Of a DNA stretch of 64,000 nucleotides, positions 53,659 through 62,799 are shown piece after piece (the first letter of the stretch is position 1; each line of letters opens with the position of its first letter). This DNA is from Scytonema hofmannii PCC 7110 (GTDB lineage: Bacteria > Cyanobacteriota > Cyanobacteriia > Cyanobacteriales > Nostocaceae). The stretch lies in contig NZ_KQ976354.1 in the NCBI RefSeq assembly GCF_000346485.2, positions 11,118,341-11,182,340 of the forward strand. Reading direction: 5' to 3'. Below the pieces are notes generated by a model. That model did no database searches. It saw only the letters and a program-made list of their open reading frames with translations, and was not told where the DNA came from. A program made the translations under genes and the position numbers.

Positions 53659-55413
53659 CTAGAAAGTGAATGTTGCCCGGACAGAGCCTACATAAATGTT
53701 GTCATTGTTACTATTATGTTCTGGATTAAAAATGATAAATGCCCCAGGAGTGATGGCGAGATTGTCAGTCATCTTGAAGCGATAGAAAGCTTCCAGATGG
53801 TATGAGGTATCTCGATCTTCACGAGTACTGATATCGTTATCTGTTACTTTAGGCGGCATACCGAATACAAAACCTAGTAGGCTTCCTTTTGATCCCACAT
53901 CAAACAAACCTAAAGTTACTGCCCAGTTCCAAATCTTAGCACTATCTCCTTTTGTGATTGCAGCGCTTCCACCATCTTCAGCGATCGCAGTCGTGTAACC
54001 AGCCCAACCAGATAGGGATATGCTAGGGCTGAACCGTAAATTGGTTTGGAATCCATAGTGATTGGCAGAAGTTGCAATGTTACCGAAGGGTTGATTGGCA
54101 AAGATGCTACCAGTTGTACCTGAAACTTGGACACCGCCTGCAGGATTATAGTAGGAATGCACATAGGTGAAACCTAAGTTAATCACATCATTAGGTCGAA
54201 ACGCTAACTGAGCTAAAGCTGCATAAGAACCATCGTAGAGTCCAAACTTATCATTTGGGTTATTGGCGACTCTAGGGTTCGTCATATAGCCCAAAGATAT
54301 AGCAAGTGGCTTACTAAAGTTATAGGTTAAAGTAGCTCCTGTACCTTCAGCACTTTGACGGTAGATGGGACTGAAGCGCCCGAATCGGGAGAGCGCACCA
54401 CTACCACTTGGATCGAAGCCCGGATTGAAGTTAAACATATTGTCATTGAACTCACCTCCAACTGCTGACACATAGACAACCGCCTGCGACGTCAAGGGGA
54501 AACGATATTCCAATTTTTGGAGGAAGACATCGTTGTTATCATCATTCCCGTCATACCCCAATCGGGTCATATTGGTACCTGTTACTCCGGTATTAAATGG
54601 AGTAATATTTCGGGCTTGCAGACGGGTTTGCAGCCGATCTTTACCAGTGAAACTAGTTAGCAAGTTCAAGCGTACCCGATCGGAGAAGATAGTGTTGAGG
54701 TCTAAGTCAGGATTGGAAGCAGTATTACCAGAAGGAACAGCCCTTTCATCACCAAAAACATCAGCAACAGTAAAGATGACTTCACCAACGAGTTTAGTGG
54801 TAGCGGAAAACTGATTGGCTTCCAATTCAGCAGTTCGTGCTTCTAACGCATCTACTCGACCCCGTAGAGTTGCTAGTTCAGCAGCAAATTCTTCCTGTAA
54901 TCGCTGCAAGGTTGCTAAGTCTTCTTTTCTGACTAATTCAGCTGTTGCTGTTGCAATCAGTTCGTTAACCCTATCCAGACAAGCATTTAAACCAGCTGCA
55001 AACTCATAACGGGTCAAAGCACGGTTACCACGATAAGTTTCATTGGGATAACCAGCAATACAACCATAGCGTTCAACTAAAGACTGCAATGCTTGGAATG
55101 CCCAATCAGTTGGTTGTACATCAGAGAACTGAGAAACTGATGTGACTTGAGACTGAGAATTTTTCTTTCCTTGGTTACTGTACTGATTAACTTGCTCTAA
55201 AACTTCACTAGTTTCTTGAACAGTAGTCATATCCATTACAGAAGTTTGAGCTAGCTGTATGCCTGTTGACACATTTGCTTGCACGATGGCGTCTTCCAAA
55301 TTATCAATGCCAGCTGCAGATGCCTTGGCAGACACAATACCATTCGTTAGTAACAAGATGATGCCCAAGGCGGCTGACCATACTTGTAAGTTATTCCAGA
55401 GGATGATTAACAT
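53659..55413 (-). CDS. Iron-uptake porin (SLH domain plus OprB-type barrel)
   Basis: A 584-residue outer-membrane protein of the cyanobacterial Som/iron-uptake porin family. The signal peptide is VWSAALGIILLLTNGIVSAK. The SLH domain is SQFSDVQPTDWAFQALQSLV, then ERYGCIAGYPNETYRGNRAL. A coiled coil follows (LRGRVDALEARTAELEANQF), then the beta barrel ending in VRATFTF with the terminal Phe needed for outer-membrane assembly. ATG at 55413 is preferred to TTG at 55437. It neighbours the PhnF-like regulator and may supply the outer-membrane route for the phn system (inference). Confidence 0.88.
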   Translation of the reverse strand: MLIILWNNLQVWSAALGIILLLTNGIVSAKASAAGIDNLEDAIVQANVSTGIQLAQTSVMDMTTVQETSEVLEQVNQYSNQGKKNSQSQVTSVSQFSDVQPTDWAFQALQSLVERYGCIAGYPNETYRGNRALTRYEFAAGLNACLDRVNELIATATAELVRKEDLATLQRLQEEFAAELATLRGRVDALEARTAELEANQFSATTKLVGEVIFTVADVFGDERAVPSGNTASNPDLDLNTIFSDRVRLNLLTSFTGKDRLQTRLQARNITPFNTGVTGTNMTRLGYDGNDDNNDVFLQKLEYRFPLTSQAVVYVSAVGGEFNDNMFNFNPGFDPSGSGALSRFGRFSPIYRQSAEGTGATLTYNFSKPLAISLGYMTNPRVANNPNDKFGLYDGSYAALAQLAFRPNDVINLGFTYVHSYYNPAGGVQVSGTTGSIFANQPFGNIATSANHYGFQTNLRFSPSISLSGWAGYTTAIAEDGGSAAITKGDSAKIWNWAVTLGLFDVGSKGSLLGFVFGMPPKVTDNDISTREDRDTSYHLEAFYRFKMTDNLAITPGAFIIFNPEHNSNNDNIYVGSVRATFTF

Positions 55414-55619
55414 TGTTTTATTCTCACACCTTAACAAACTAAAGCTGTAAATTTTTCAACAGGTTTAGTTCTTAATTTATAGGGTGTGTGTTAAGTCTTT
55501 AGAAGCCGTTTTATAAAGAACTACTTATGAGCACTTTCATACAAGTCATATGACTTGTATATTTATTCTAGTATCTGATTGACTGGACAAAATACGATAT
55601 CACACAACATCTTGATTGT

Positions 55620-56393
55620 TCAGTAAGAAATACCTAGGGAAAAGCGATCGCCACGAAAACGACTGACTGTATACTCGAACAATTGATTGTGTTGGTCACA
55701 AACTTGGCTTTTTGTTGTCAGTATTGGTGAACCAGGAGAAATCTTTAGCAGTTTTGCTTCTTCTTTATAGGCTGCTTCCGTTTCTACCTGAGTACGAATA
55801 CGACGCGGATGAGTGCCATAATGATTTCGCAGTAAGCTGTACAAAGAGTGGGATTTGTATATGAGTATAGGTAGATTGGGAAATTTTTCCAAAAGTAAAT
55901 AGGAATCACTAATACACAATGGCAACATCTCCGGTACAGCAGGCTCGGTATTTGTATTCTCTGTCATTGTCGGTGATGCTGCACGCAGAACTTTAACTCG
56001 AAACACAGAAGTTCCTATTTGAGTCTCTAGTAAATTAGCAAGTTGTTCACCAGCAGTTAGAACTTTACTACTTACAATTCGGATGCAGGGAAGATAGCCT
56101 AAGTTAAACAAAGCTTGAGTAAAATTAGTATTTAAGTTCAGACAATAATCAATTTTTTCTTCTTTTACAAAAGCACCGCGCCCTTGTATTCTATACACTA
56201 AATCTTTCTCTACTAGAGTTGTGATTGCCATCCGTGCAGTCAATCGATGGACACCATATTGGGCTGCTAGTTCATTCTCCGAAGGTATGCGATCGCCCGG
56301 ACAATAAACCCCACTCTCTATATCTGCAATTAGTTTCTGGGCTATTTGGTTATAGAGAGAATTCCCTTTTTCCTGTTGCTTTGTAGGCTTCAT
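55620..56393 (-). CDS. phnF: GntR/HutC-family regulator, PhnF-like
   Basis: A 257-residue regulator. The N-terminal GntR HTH is LYNQIAQKLIADIESGVYCP, then GDRIPSENELAAQYGVHRLT and RMAITTLVEKDLVYRIQGRG. The C-terminal UTRA-type ligand domain carries AAYKEEAKLLKISPGSPIL and the final FRGDRFSLGI, both typical of PhnF. PhnF represses phosphonate genes in several bacteria, which fits the phn operon 1.7 kb away on the other strand. A short insertion (SPTMTENTNTEPAVPEMLP) lies in the UTRA domain. ATG at 56393. Confidence 0.85.
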   Translation of the reverse strand: MKPTKQQEKGNSLYNQIAQKLIADIESGVYCPGDRIPSENELAAQYGVHRLTARMAITTLVEKDLVYRIQGRGAFVKEEKIDYCLNLNTNFTQALFNLGYLPCIRIVSSKVLTAGEQLANLLETQIGTSVFRVKVLRAASPTMTENTNTEPAVPEMLPLCISDSYLLLEKFPNLPILIYKSHSLYSLLRNHYGTHPRRIRTQVETEAAYKEEAKLLKISPGSPILTTKSQVCDQHNQLFEYTVSRFRGDRFSLGISY

Positions 56394-57035
56394 AAATCAA
56401 CTTACTCCGCTTCAATAATCAAACTGTTGCTTGTAACCTCTAGTTGAATAATCTGATTTCACCTCCTAAACTTTAACTAATTAAAAGTAACACTAGCAAA
56501 GTCAGTATGTCTTTGACTACACTGTGAAAGTAGCAAACTACAGAGCCATACATTATTTCAAGAACTTGAGTTAATCAGGTAATTCCTTGGTTATTCAAAA
56601 GAATAACAGATGGTTCCCTGTCATCAGATCTATGAGCAAATATCTTTTTAAGACAGATATTAAATCACAAAGCTGATTTTTGACAATAAATTAAATCTTT
56701 ATTTATATAAAAATTCTAAAATTTTTATCAATTTAGGATTTGGTATTTTATTGTTTAAAACAATTGCCAATATATTTAAAATTAAATTATGTATTTAAGA
56801 TTTCTTAGTTAATTAAAGGTTAAATTATAGTTAATAAGTAATTGAATTTTAGAAAAGTCTATCTTTCCCCAGACGCGATCGCTCATTCTGTAAACAAACG
56901 CCCGTCCCGCCCACTATACCAATTGCAGTATATGTAACACGGTACGAGCGCTGATTTTTCGGTAAGGGTTAGGAAAAATTTCCCCTAGTGGTCTACCACA
57001 TTAATTTTTATGGGTAAACTAATTCTTACGATAAT
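56394..57035. other. AT-rich intergenic region
   Basis: 642 bp with no gene, very AT-rich between about 56640 and 56860. One HIP1-like GCGATCGC at about 56876. It holds the phnF promoter and the 3' end of the 57036 gene. Nothing else recognised. Confidence 0.4.
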
Positions 57036-57569
57036 CTACTTAGCGTTGACTCGCTGTCCTGTGAAAGTAAACGTCCCTACAACTGGAGCATCAGTTTCTA
57101 GAGGATTTGCCTTTAAATCGTAAAAACGAAGCGTGATGTCCCCTTGCAATGCTTTAGTTTGAGGATTGAAAGTCACGCGATAATTTTGTCGAGCAATGCT
57201 GGCGGAACCAGAACTTCCTGGATAACTGAAATTAAGTGTCGTTGCAGTAATCTCTTGCTTGTCAGTATATTTCCAACTACCTTGTGAATCGCTGAAAGGA
57301 TTGAATTGACCTGGAACACCCCCTTGGTTGGAGTCAACAACAAAGAAGTTACCATCTTGTGTAAACGTGATAATTGAGCGGGATGCAAATTCACCACTAG
57401 ATGTGGATACAGTTATCAGATATGTACCAGCGAACTTGCGGGAATTAGCCTGGTAAGTATGGGTATCAACCTGTTCAGCCGCTACTTGATGTAGGCTCAA
57501 GGCAGGAACGCTGAATGTTGATATGGCACAAACTGCAAACAGTGCAAAAGTTTTACACGTTTTCATCAC
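57036..57569 (-). CDS. Secreted hypothetical protein
   Basis: A 177-residue protein with a signal peptide (FALFAVCAISTFSVPALS) and a beta-rich body with repeated strand patterns (FAGTYLITVSTSSGEFASRS, GNFFVVDSNQGGVPGQF, GSWKYTDKQEI, and the final GTFTFTGQRV). The pattern suggests a small lipocalin- or calycin-like barrel. Family not named. ATG at 57569 or 57566, with GGAGGATT upstream on the minus strand. It is divergent from phnD across the region holding the 111-bp element, so it could share control. Confidence 0.65.
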   Translation of the reverse strand: MMKTCKTFALFAVCAISTFSVPALSLHQVAAEQVDTHTYQANSRKFAGTYLITVSTSSGEFASRSIITFTQDGNFFVVDSNQGGVPGQFNPFSDSQGSWKYTDKQEITATTLNFSYPGSSGSASIARQNYRVTFNPQTKALQGDITLRFYDLKANPLETDAPVVGTFTFTGQRVNAK

Positions 57570-57694
57570 AAATCCTCCAATAAACTTTGTATTCTCTTTT
57601 ACGCAAATGTTGCTTTTACTATGTAGAGTATCTAAAGAAGAGGCAGCTTTTGTTTAAAGTTTTTATGAAGTTTTCACCTAAATGAACCACGGAT

Positions 57695-57722
57695 GTAGGG
57701 GCGCAATGCCTTGCGCCCCTAC
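57695..57722. repeat. Dispersed palindrome, perfect 12-bp arms
   Basis: GTAGGGGCGCAA, loop TGCC, then its complement. Same family as 6050-6074 and the imperfect copy near 29074. Confidence 0.8.
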
Positions 57723-57844
57723 ATTTGCGATCTATTAACCTGAAAATGGCTGTAAGAGGCAATGTGCAATTTGTATGTATATACTACCCCTATGCTACAG
57801 GGGTCTATTGCAACCCAAATACGGCGTATTTTTTCGTTCGCGTA

Positions 57845-57884
57845 AGGCAACCTATACAAGTCGAGTTACTTGTATAGGTTGCCT
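57845..57884 (+). promoter_or_regulatory. Perfect 17-bp stem-loop at the start of element copy B
   Basis: AGGCAACCTATACAAGT (57845-57861), loop CGAGTT, and its complement (57868-57884). A possible -35 TTGCCT (57879-57884) lies at its 3' end, with TATAAC (57901-57906) 16 nt on. The copy at 40142 keeps the stem with one mismatch. Operator, promoter or RNA hairpin. Confidence 0.5.
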
Positions 57885-57962
57885 CATAAGTAACTTTTAA
57901 TATAACAGCTCCTTTGGATTTAAAAAAGAAAGCGTAGATTGTCATTAAGATGAATCGAGGTT
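57852..57962 (+). promoter_or_regulatory. Conserved 111-bp element, copy B (upstream of the phn operon)
   Basis: Ungapped partner of 40142-40252, about 78 % identical by hand count. It ends 134 bp before phnD. A third CCTCATAAG occurs at 58001-58009, inside the phnD leader. No Pho-box repeat that I could call with confidence is visible nearby. Confidence 0.7.
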
Positions 57963-58096
57963 AAGAGTTCTCAAGGATTCCAACCTGATAAGGCAACTAA
58001 CCTCATAAGCTAAAAACTTCTAACTATAACCATTTTAGCTAGATAATCTTATACTTCGATATCACTCATTCTTAATTTGAGGAGGAGTTTTGCGCT

Positions 58097-59056
58097 ATGT
58101 CTCACCAAAAGTTTTTTACTGCGATCGCTCTTAGCGCAAGCCGTACCCGGCTTATCGCATCTGTGGTCTCTATTATAGCAGTTAGCAGCCAAGTCAACCC
58201 TCAAGGAATCAATACTTTACTACAGGGACAATTTAACCTACCAGTCGCTTCAGCTCAAAACCGTCCAATTGTCATGGGATTAATTCCTGCGGAAAATAAC
58301 CAAGAAATGACCCAGAAATTTGAGCCGATGCGGGCTTACCTAGAAAAGAAACTCGGTCGCCCTGTCAAAGTTTTCACAGCAACTGATTATGCTGGCGTGA
58401 TTGAAGCCATGAGAAGAGATCGAGTAGACATTGCTTGGTTTGGTCCTCTCTCTTACGTGCTTGCTGAGCAAGAAGCAGGAGCAGAAGCCTTTGCTGTAGG
58501 CGTTCGTAAAAATGGGCAATCCACATATCGCAGTATCTTTGTTGTTCCCGGTGACTCTCCTGTCAAATCTTTGCAAGATTTAAAAGGTAAGAATGTTGCT
58601 TTTGTCGATCCCGCTTCTACTTCTGGAGCACTTGTACCCAGTTTTATCGTCAAGAAAACTACAGGTAAACTACCTCAAGAATTTTTCGGTAAGCTGACTT
58701 ACGCTGGTTCTCATGATGCAGCCGAACTAGCAGTGAAAAACAAGACAGTAGATGCAGCAGCTGACAATGACATTACCTACGAAAAGATGCTTTCTCAAGG
58801 TTTAATTACCAAACAAAGCAATCGAGTTCTACTGACTTCTGACCCCCTACCTGGTTCTCCCCTCACTTACCGGAACGATTTGGATGCAGCTATCAAACAA
58901 AAAGTTCGGGACGCTATTTTAAACGCCCACAAAGAAATCAAGGTAACAGGTTACGGAGATCTTCTGCGTTACGATGCAGTAACTCCGCCTAAATATCAGT
59001 CAATTCGGGATATGGTCAAGCAGTTAGGACTCAGACGCGAACAGATGCTCAAGTAG
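58097..59056 (+). CDS. phnD: Phosphonate ABC transporter substrate-binding protein
   Basis: A 319-residue periplasmic binding protein. After a signal peptide it shows VMGLIPAENNQEMTQKFEPM, then KKLGRPVKVFTATDYAGVIE, and AWFGPLSYVLAEQEAGAEAF, the PhnD pattern for phosphonate, phosphite or phosphate-ester binding. FVDPASTSGALVPSF is the second ligand-contact segment. ATG at 58097 with GGAGGAG 9 nt upstream. First gene of phnD-C-E-E-G-H-I-J. The stop TAG is next to the TTAGTTG repeat that fills the gap to phnC. Ligand specificity cannot be told between phosphonate and phosphite, but the C-P lyase genes favour phosphonates. Confidence 0.9.
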   Translation: MSHQKFFTAIALSASRTRLIASVVSIIAVSSQVNPQGINTLLQGQFNLPVASAQNRPIVMGLIPAENNQEMTQKFEPMRAYLEKKLGRPVKVFTATDYAGVIEAMRRDRVDIAWFGPLSYVLAEQEAGAEAFAVGVRKNGQSTYRSIFVVPGDSPVKSLQDLKGKNVAFVDPASTSGALVPSFIVKKTTGKLPQEFFGKLTYAGSHDAAELAVKNKTVDAAADNDITYEKMLSQGLITKQSNRVLLTSDPLPGSPLTYRNDLDAAIKQKVRDAILNAHKEIKVTGYGDLLRYDAVTPPKYQSIRDMVKQLGLRREQMLK

Positions 59057-59231
59057 TTAGTTGTTAGTTGTTAGTTGTTAGTTGTTAGTTGTTAGTTGTT
59101 AATAGGGTTCTAGCAATTAACTACTACCAACAACTAACCAGTGACCAGTGACCAGTGACCAGTGACCAATCTACTAACCACTAACAACCAACCACTAACA
59201 ACCAACCACTAACAACCAACCACTAACCAAT
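59054..59231. repeat. Heptamer arrays TTAGTTG, TGACCAG and CCACTAACAAC in the phnD-phnC gap
   Basis: Seven TTAGTTG units come first (59054-59100), then TGACCAG units (59139-59168), then CACTAACAACCAAC units (59175-59228). The first and last blocks are complementary, so the spacer RNA could fold into a long stem within the operon. Confidence 0.85.
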
Positions 59232-59232
59232 T

Positions 59233-60024
59233 ATGTGTTTGATACAACTCAATCAAGTCAGCAAACGCTACGAAAATGGATTTCAAGCTCTACATGCCAC
59301 AACTCTGACAATCAATCCGGGCGAATTCACAGTCATTCTTGGACCTTCAGGTGCTGGTAAGTCTACTCTTTTGCGTTTAATCAATGGCTTAGAAACTCTT
59401 AGCAGTGGTGAAATTTTTATTGCCAATCGTCAACTGACGAAAGAAAATCGCCGCCGCCTCCGTGCTAAGGTTGGTATGGTCTTCCAACACTTTAATCTGG
59501 TAAGCCGTTTAAATGTAATGACGAACGTTCTTACCGGAAGGTTATATCACCGTTCTTGGTGGGAAAGCCTTTTGTATCTCTTTCCCAAAAAAGATTATGA
59601 ACTCGCTCACTGGGCGTTAACACGGGTGAATTTGACAGATAAAGCTTGGAACCGCGCCAGCAAACTATCTGGAGGTCAGCAACAACGGGTGGCGATCGCT
59701 CGTGTTCTAGCGCAGCAACCTGAAGTTATCCTAGCAGACGAACCCGTTGCCAGTCTTGACCCCGTCACGACTGAAGAAATCATGCACTTGTTGAGAGAAA
59801 TTTGCAAAAGTGATGGCGTGACTGTGGTGGCTAGTTTGCACCAAGTTGGGTTAGCAATACAGTTTGCTGAACGCATTATTGGTATCAATAGCGGTCAAGT
59901 CGTTTTTGATGGTACAGCCTGTGAACTCTTTCACAAACAAGAAATTCTCGAAACTATTTATCGTCGTGCGGATGGAAGCTTAGATGAGAAGTTTAACATG
60001 GAAATGGCATTGGCCAAGTCGTGA
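59233..60024 (+). CDS. phnC: Phosphonate ABC transporter ATP-binding protein
   Basis: A 263-residue ATPase. Walker A GPSGAGKST is at residues 37-45, the Q-loop in GMVFQHFNLV, the signature KLSGGQQQRVAIARVL and Walker B VILADEPVASLDP. The PhnC-specific stretch RLYHRSWWESLLYLFPKKDY is present. It powers import through the two PhnE-type permeases that follow. ATG at 59233 lies directly after a repeat array. Its 3' end overlaps the first permease by 41 nt. Confidence 0.93.
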   Translation: MCLIQLNQVSKRYENGFQALHATTLTINPGEFTVILGPSGAGKSTLLRLINGLETLSSGEIFIANRQLTKENRRRLRAKVGMVFQHFNLVSRLNVMTNVLTGRLYHRSWWESLLYLFPKKDYELAHWALTRVNLTDKAWNRASKLSGGQQQRVAIARVLAQQPEVILADEPVASLDPVTTEEIMHLLREICKSDGVTVVASLHQVGLAIQFAERIIGINSGQVVFDGTACELFHKQEILETIYRRADGSLDEKFNMEMALAKS

Positions 60025-60787
60025 TGGTTTGCCTCCACTTGCACTGATTGCTTTGCTATTAACAATCTTGCTTGCTCTTGGCAGTACTGCTGCATTAGTG
60101 GAAGTGGATTTAGTTCGTATCATTCAATCGACAGGAAGACTGTTTGAGTTTGCAAGACAGTTATTTGCTCTTCCCAACTGGGATTATCTCCCAACTCTTG
60201 GGGTAAAAATGTTGGAAACCATAGAAATTGCTTTTCTAAGTACAACTTTTGCCCTTCTTCTCAGCCTACCTCTTGGGGTACTTGCTGCTCGCAACAGTAC
60301 TCCCCATCCTATTGTTTACCACTTTAGCCGCAACCTTCTTTCGATAATGCGTGCTTTACCAGAAGTTGTATGGGCGCTCGTATTCGTTTCTGCAGTAGGC
60401 TTAGGTGCTTTACCAGGCGTGATGGCGCTCAGTTTTGTAACCACTGGCTTTATGGCAAAGTTTTTTGCTGAAAGTATAGAGGTGGTAGATAGTAAAGCAG
60501 TTGAGGGAATTACCGCCACAGGTGCTAGTTGGTTGCAATTGATAAACTTCGCAATGCTTCCTCAAGCATTTCCAGATATCATTGGTACAGTTCTCTACAT
60601 TCTCGATCACAATCTTCGAACAGCAACGATTGTTGGTTTGGTAGGTGCTGGTGGAATCGGTTATGAACTTGTGACATCTATTCGCTTGTTTAACTACAGT
60701 CAACTCATGATGATTGTGCTGGCGATTTATTTAGCTGTCACAGTACTGGATAGAGTATCTAACCAATTACGTTCGCGGGTGATTTAA
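59984..60787 (+). CDS. phnE: Phosphonate ABC transporter permease (first PhnE)
   Basis: A 267-residue inner-membrane permease with about six helices. The EAA-type loop is VEGITATGASWLQLINFAML, followed by GTVLYILDHNLRTATIVGLV and GAGGIGYEL, the PhnE signature. ATG at 59984 overlaps the end of phnC by 41 nt, in keeping with translational coupling. The gene is followed 2 nt later by a second phnE; paired PhnE permeases are common in cyanobacterial phn operons. Confidence 0.92.
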   Translation: MRSLTWKWHWPSRDGLPPLALIALLLTILLALGSTAALVEVDLVRIIQSTGRLFEFARQLFALPNWDYLPTLGVKMLETIEIAFLSTTFALLLSLPLGVLAARNSTPHPIVYHFSRNLLSIMRALPEVVWALVFVSAVGLGALPGVMALSFVTTGFMAKFFAESIEVVDSKAVEGITATGASWLQLINFAMLPQAFPDIIGTVLYILDHNLRTATIVGLVGAGGIGYELVTSIRLFNYSQLMMIVLAIYLAVTVLDRVSNQLRSRVI

Positions 60788-60789
60788 AG

Positions 60790-61584
60790 ATGTTACTGAA
60801 TCAGTCTCAACTCCCTACACTTCCTAAAAAACCTGCCAATTTAGTTCCTTTCTGGTTAGGGCTGTTTTTAATTCTTGTCGGATTAGTCATTTTCCACCTT
60901 GAAATTTCATTTGAAACTTTATTTTGGAGTTTCGGTGATATTATCGAGTACTTAGGAAGGTACAGTACACCAAACTTTAGTGACATTGGCAAGTATCTAG
61001 GATTGATGGGACAAACATTGGCAATAGCACTTTGGGGAACAGTTTTAGCCTTTATTATCAGCTTTTTCCTAACCCCATTTGCAGCTAAAAATATTTCCCC
61101 ACATCGTGTTCTTTATAGAATTGTACGCGAGTTACTCATCTTTTTACTAGCATTGCCCGATCTCGTTTTAGCACTCATCTTTGTAGCTGCTTTAGGGCTT
61201 GGTCCCTTACCTGGAGTGTTAGCCTTAGGTTTTCATACAGCAGGGTTTTTGTCTAAGTTCTTTTCAGAGAGTATGGAACGAGTTGAACCGGGAATTTATG
61301 AAGCAGTTAATGCAACCGGCGCTAACTTTCTCCAACTTGTGATGTTTGCTGCTTGGCCTTCCATTGTTCAAGAGGTCATTGGTTATACACTCTATATTTT
61401 CGATCGCAATGTCAGAGTTGCAACTGTATTAGGATTAGTAGGAGCCGGAGGTATTGGTTTGGAGTTAAACGCCAATTTGCGCTTCTTTCAATATGACCAA
61501 GCTGCAGCAATTATTGCAATTATTCTCATCTCTATCATCATTATTGATTACATTTCTGGTTTCCTCAGGAAAAAACTCTCATGA
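60790..61584 (+). CDS. phnE: Phosphonate ABC transporter permease (second PhnE)
   Basis: A 264-residue permease, paralogous to the first: the EAA loop region YEAVNATGANFLQLVMFAAW, then YTLYIFDRNVRVATVLGLVG and GAGGIGLEL. N-terminal helix PFWLGLFLILVGLVIFHLEI. ATG at 60790, 2 nt after the first phnE stop. The stop TGA overlaps the phnG ATG (ATGA). The two permeases probably form a heterodimer. Confidence 0.92.
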   Translation: MLLNQSQLPTLPKKPANLVPFWLGLFLILVGLVIFHLEISFETLFWSFGDIIEYLGRYSTPNFSDIGKYLGLMGQTLAIALWGTVLAFIISFFLTPFAAKNISPHRVLYRIVRELLIFLLALPDLVLALIFVAALGLGPLPGVLALGFHTAGFLSKFFSESMERVEPGIYEAVNATGANFLQLVMFAAWPSIVQEVIGYTLYIFDRNVRVATVLGLVGAGGIGLELNANLRFFQYDQAAAIIAIILISIIIIDYISGFLRKKLS

Positions 61585-62048
61585 GAATTCCTTCACGCTG
61601 TCTCTGGGTAAGAGCTTTAACTGCTCATTCATCTCATAAACTACAATCTCTAGCAGAAGATTTAATTGCCCAATGGGAAGTCAATTATAAATCTTTACCA
61701 CAAACTGGTCTCAGCTTGCTACAAATGGAAGATGGTGTGTTTCACGAACCATACTATTTAGGAGAAATTCCTGTAGCCAATGCATGGATAGAACTCACCA
61801 ACTCAAGCAATGAAAGTTTTGAAGGCGCAGCTTGGGTTATGAATGATTCTGCTGAATTAGCTGTTGCTTTAGCAGTATGTGATGCAGTGTTAGCTCACCA
61901 ACTACCAGGATGGCAAAAAGTGGCCGATTTAATAGACAAAGGAATGGAAAAACGCGCTTTAGAAGAAGCTCAACGGAGTACAATTTTAGTAAAAACAAAA
62001 GTTAATTTTTCCTTGTTAAGTCAGGAAGACGATGATGATAAACATTGA
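61581..62048 (+). CDS. phnG: C-P lyase complex subunit PhnG
   Basis: A 155-residue protein matching PhnG: VNYKSLPQTGLSLLQMEDGV, then YLGEIPVANAWIELTNSS and GAAWVMNDSAELAVALAVCD. PhnG with PhnH, PhnI and PhnJ forms the core C-P lyase that makes alkylphosphonate ribose triphosphate and cleaves the C-P bond. ATG at 61581 overlaps the second phnE by 4 nt. The 3' end (Asp-rich QEDDDDK) overlaps phnH by 17 nt. Confidence 0.9.
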   Translation: MRIPSRCLWVRALTAHSSHKLQSLAEDLIAQWEVNYKSLPQTGLSLLQMEDGVFHEPYYLGEIPVANAWIELTNSSNESFEGAAWVMNDSAELAVALAVCDAVLAHQLPGWQKVADLIDKGMEKRALEEAQRSTILVKTKVNFSLLSQEDDDDKH

Positions 62049-62604
62049 TATTGTTTGGTCACCAGAAACCCAACAAAAGATTTTTCGTAATTTATTAAAT
62101 TGCATGAGTCTACCAGGAGAAATTGCCGATATCAGCCAACATTTAGGTAAGTCTTCAGCCCTAGTAGGACTACTAGCAACACTGCTGGATAGAAGCGTAA
62201 CTTGGAGTGACGAAGAAGAATTGGTCAAAAAAAGCGATCGCAATCTTCTTCAAGCACCTACCACCTCTAGTGAAACAGCAAAATTTGTTATTAGAGATGC
62301 TAAAAATCCTCCTGAAAAACATTTCTGTCCCAACTTAGGAGAATTAGCCAACCCAGAAAAAGGAGCAACCCTAATACTTCAGGGAACAGCACTAAGTGAA
62401 GGAAATACAACACTACAGTTATCAGGCGCGGGTATACCAACAACCCGCCTCTTGCATCTCAATGGATTTCATCCTCAATGGTTCAGACAGCGTCAGAACT
62501 GGGTAGAAAACTTTCCTTTAGGAATAGACGTATTTTTAGTCGATTCTACACAAGTGACAGCAATACCAAGAACAACTCATATCCAAATTCCAAACGCACC
62601 CTAA
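62032..62604 (+). CDS. phnH: C-P lyase complex subunit PhnH
   Basis: A 190-residue protein with the PhnH pattern: WSPETQQKIFRNLLNCMSLP, ALVGLLATLLDRSVTW, LANPEKGATLILQGTAL and LQLSGAGIPTTRLLHLNGFH near the end, followed by NFPLGIDVFLVD. It is a structural subunit of the core C-P lyase. ATG at 62032 (or 62035) overlaps phnG. 195 bp of dispersed repeat separates it from phnI. Confidence 0.92.
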   Translation: MMINIDIVWSPETQQKIFRNLLNCMSLPGEIADISQHLGKSSALVGLLATLLDRSVTWSDEEELVKKSDRNLLQAPTTSSETAKFVIRDAKNPPEKHFCPNLGELANPEKGATLILQGTALSEGNTTLQLSGAGIPTTRLLHLNGFHPQWFRQRQNWVENFPLGIDVFLVDSTQVTAIPRTTHIQIPNAP

Positions 62605-62654
62605 AAGCGAGAGCACGCGAACAATCAGCCACTACTCCATTCGGTTCTATAAAA

Positions 62655-62728
62655 TTACCGATCTTCTTCTCCTCTTTCTTCGTGTCCTTTGCGTCTTTGC
62701 GGTTCATTTAAATAAGTAATCTTGGGGC
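62655..62728. repeat. Dispersed repeat inside the phn operon
   Basis: Near copy of 41866-41930: TTCGTGTCCTTTGCGTCTTT then GCGGTTCATTTAAATAAG. It interrupts the otherwise tightly packed phnH-phnI junction and could affect read-through. Confidence 0.7.
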
Positions 62729-62799
62729 GGGAAAAAAGTAAGTATCCTGCATTCTTTTATCAGCGTCCATCAGCGTTCATCTGCGGTTCAAAAACAACT

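Noticed and set aside
57990-58080. Pho-box (CTTAACCT-type repeats) before phnD
   Set aside because: CTAACCT and TATAACC occur, but not as properly spaced 8-bp direct repeats, so a PhoB site is not supported by eye.
62478-62711. 77-codon frame across the phnH end
   Set aside because: Out-of-frame overlap with phnH, then dispersed repeat.
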